A DNA stretch of 7,255 nucleotides from Anaerolineales bacterium (GTDB taxonomy: Bacteria; Chloroflexota; Anaerolineae; Anaerolineales; UBA6663), in assembly GCA_016789245.1 (NCBI GenBank), contig JAEURM010000098.1, positions 1 to 7,255 of the forward strand. The letters run 5' to 3'. Each line of letters opens with the position of its first letter. The first letter of the stretch is position 1. The position numbers were made by a program, and so were the translations under genes. Of the stretch, positions 6,611 through 7,255 are shown piece after piece. Below the pieces are notes generated by a model. It ran no database searches and was not told where the DNA came from. It saw nothing but the letters and a program-made list of their open reading frames with translations.

Positions 6611-7255
6611 ATGTTCTCCTCCGCTCAACTCAAAGCGCGCGCGCAAGCCCTAGGCTTCAATTTAGTGGGCGTTACGCCCGCGCGCCCGGCCCCGCACTTG
6701 GCCGCGTACTTGCGCTGGATTGAGAACGAGATGCACGGTGAGATGAGCTATATGGCGCGCGCTGACCGAGTGGCGCGGCGGCGCGATTTGAATGTGATTT
6801 TGCCCGGCGCGCAATCGCTGATTCTGGTTGGGGTTGATTTCAGCACTCTGCGCTTGCCGGATTCTTTTTTGAATGACCCCACACGTGGCCGCATGGCGCA
6901 GTATGCGTGGGGCGCAGATTATCACAGAATACTTGAGCAACGCTTGGGGGCACTAGCGGCGTGGCTGAAGATTGAAGCGCGGGCGTATGTGGATACCGGC
7001 GCAATTTTGGAGCGCGACCATGCGTGGCAAGCTGGGCTGGGCTTTATTGGCAAAAACACCATGCTCATTCATCCACGGCGTGGCAGTCACTTCTTCTTGG
7101 GTGAATTGCTTACCACGGCCACGTTTGATGAATATGACCAGCCCAGCCGCGAGACGCAGTGCGGCACGTGTGCGCGCTGTTTGGCCGCTTGCCCCACCCG
7201 CGCCTTTCCGCAACCTTACGTTTTAGATGCGCGGCGCTGTATTAGTTACCTCACC
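6611..7255 (+). CDS. queG: Epoxyqueuosine reductase QueG, C-terminus beyond window
   Basis: QueG is a cytoplasmic, cobalamin-dependent iron-sulfur enzyme that reduces epoxyqueuosine to queuosine in the wobble position of certain tRNAs, the last step of that pathway. The 215 visible codons run from ATG 6611 to the right edge without a stop; family members are usually more than 300 residues, so the second cluster region and C-terminus are missing. Visible family features are the N-terminal GFNLVGVTPA (15-24), ILPGAQSLILVG (63-74), YAWGADYHRIL (98-108), VDTGAILERDHAWQAGLGFI (127-146; D128 matches the position of the catalytic Asp), GKNTM (147-151), FFLGELLTT (161-169), the first 4Fe-4S motif CGTCARCLAACP (C184, C187, C190, C194), and PYVLDARRCISYLT (202-215). 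The ATG gives the usual N-terminus, and no in-frame start lies close upstream. No strong ribosome site is seen. The gene is divergent from the envelope operon and shows no functional tie to it. Confidence 0.96.
   Translation, partial: MFSSAQLKARAQALGFNLVGVTPARPAPHLAAYLRWIENEMHGEMSYMARADRVARRRDLNVILPGAQSLILVGVDFSTLRLPDSFLNDPTRGRMAQYAWGADYHRILEQRLGALAAWLKIEARAYVDTGAILERDHAWQAGLGFIGKNTMLIHPRRGSHFFLGELLTTATFDEYDQPSRETQCGTCARCLAACPTRAFPQPYVLDARRCISYLT

Noticed and set aside
6662..7226. Open frames on both strands (6662-6940, 6953-7213, 6972-7226) overlapping the queG region
   Set aside because: They are shadows of queG, whose frame carries the catalytic Asp motif and the iron-sulfur cysteines.

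Overview
The window looks like a piece of a Chloroflexota (Anaerolineae-like) chromosome. This is inferred from the protein families and their style: polytopic GT-C-type membrane enzymes with beta-rich ectodomains, secreted LysM proteins with Thr/Pro-rich linkers, and short intergenic repeats of a kind common in such genomes. No rRNA or other phylogenetic marker is present, so the assignment is tentative.

Layout. Positions 1-6490 are filled by four minus-strand genes in the order they would be transcribed: (i) a GT39/PMT-like membrane glycosyltransferase (6490-4580); (ii) a small secreted protein with two LysM domains (4566-4003); (iii) a secreted, C-terminally membrane-anchored protein with a putative carbohydrate-binding domain, one LysM and an SdrD-type B domain (3938-2424); and (iv) a very large polytopic membrane protein of the PTPS-related/YfhO-like type, which starts at 2405 and runs off the left edge of the window, so its C-terminus is missing. 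The gaps are 13, 64 and 18 bases, so the four probably form one operon. A divergent 120-base intergenic region (6491-6610), rich in small repeats, separates this operon from a plus-strand gene for epoxyqueuosine reductase (queG), which is cut by the right edge.

How the genes may work together. Genes ii and iii are exported, have no visible catalytic domain, and carry glycan-binding modules separated by Ser/Thr/Pro-rich linkers. Genes i and iv are membrane enzymes of the type that move sugars from lipid-linked donors at the outer membrane face. A coherent reading is a cell-envelope glycoconjugate operon, perhaps with gene i glycosylating the linkers of genes ii and iii. That link is inference. 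queG is a tRNA-modification housekeeping gene with no evident tie to the operon.

No tRNA, rRNA, CRISPR array, insertion sequence or integrase was seen. There is no strong sign of an entirely new system. The points most worth a second look are the perfect 15-bp hairpin over the start of gene iv, the apparently leaderless start of gene i, and the glycosyltransferase/LysM pairing.
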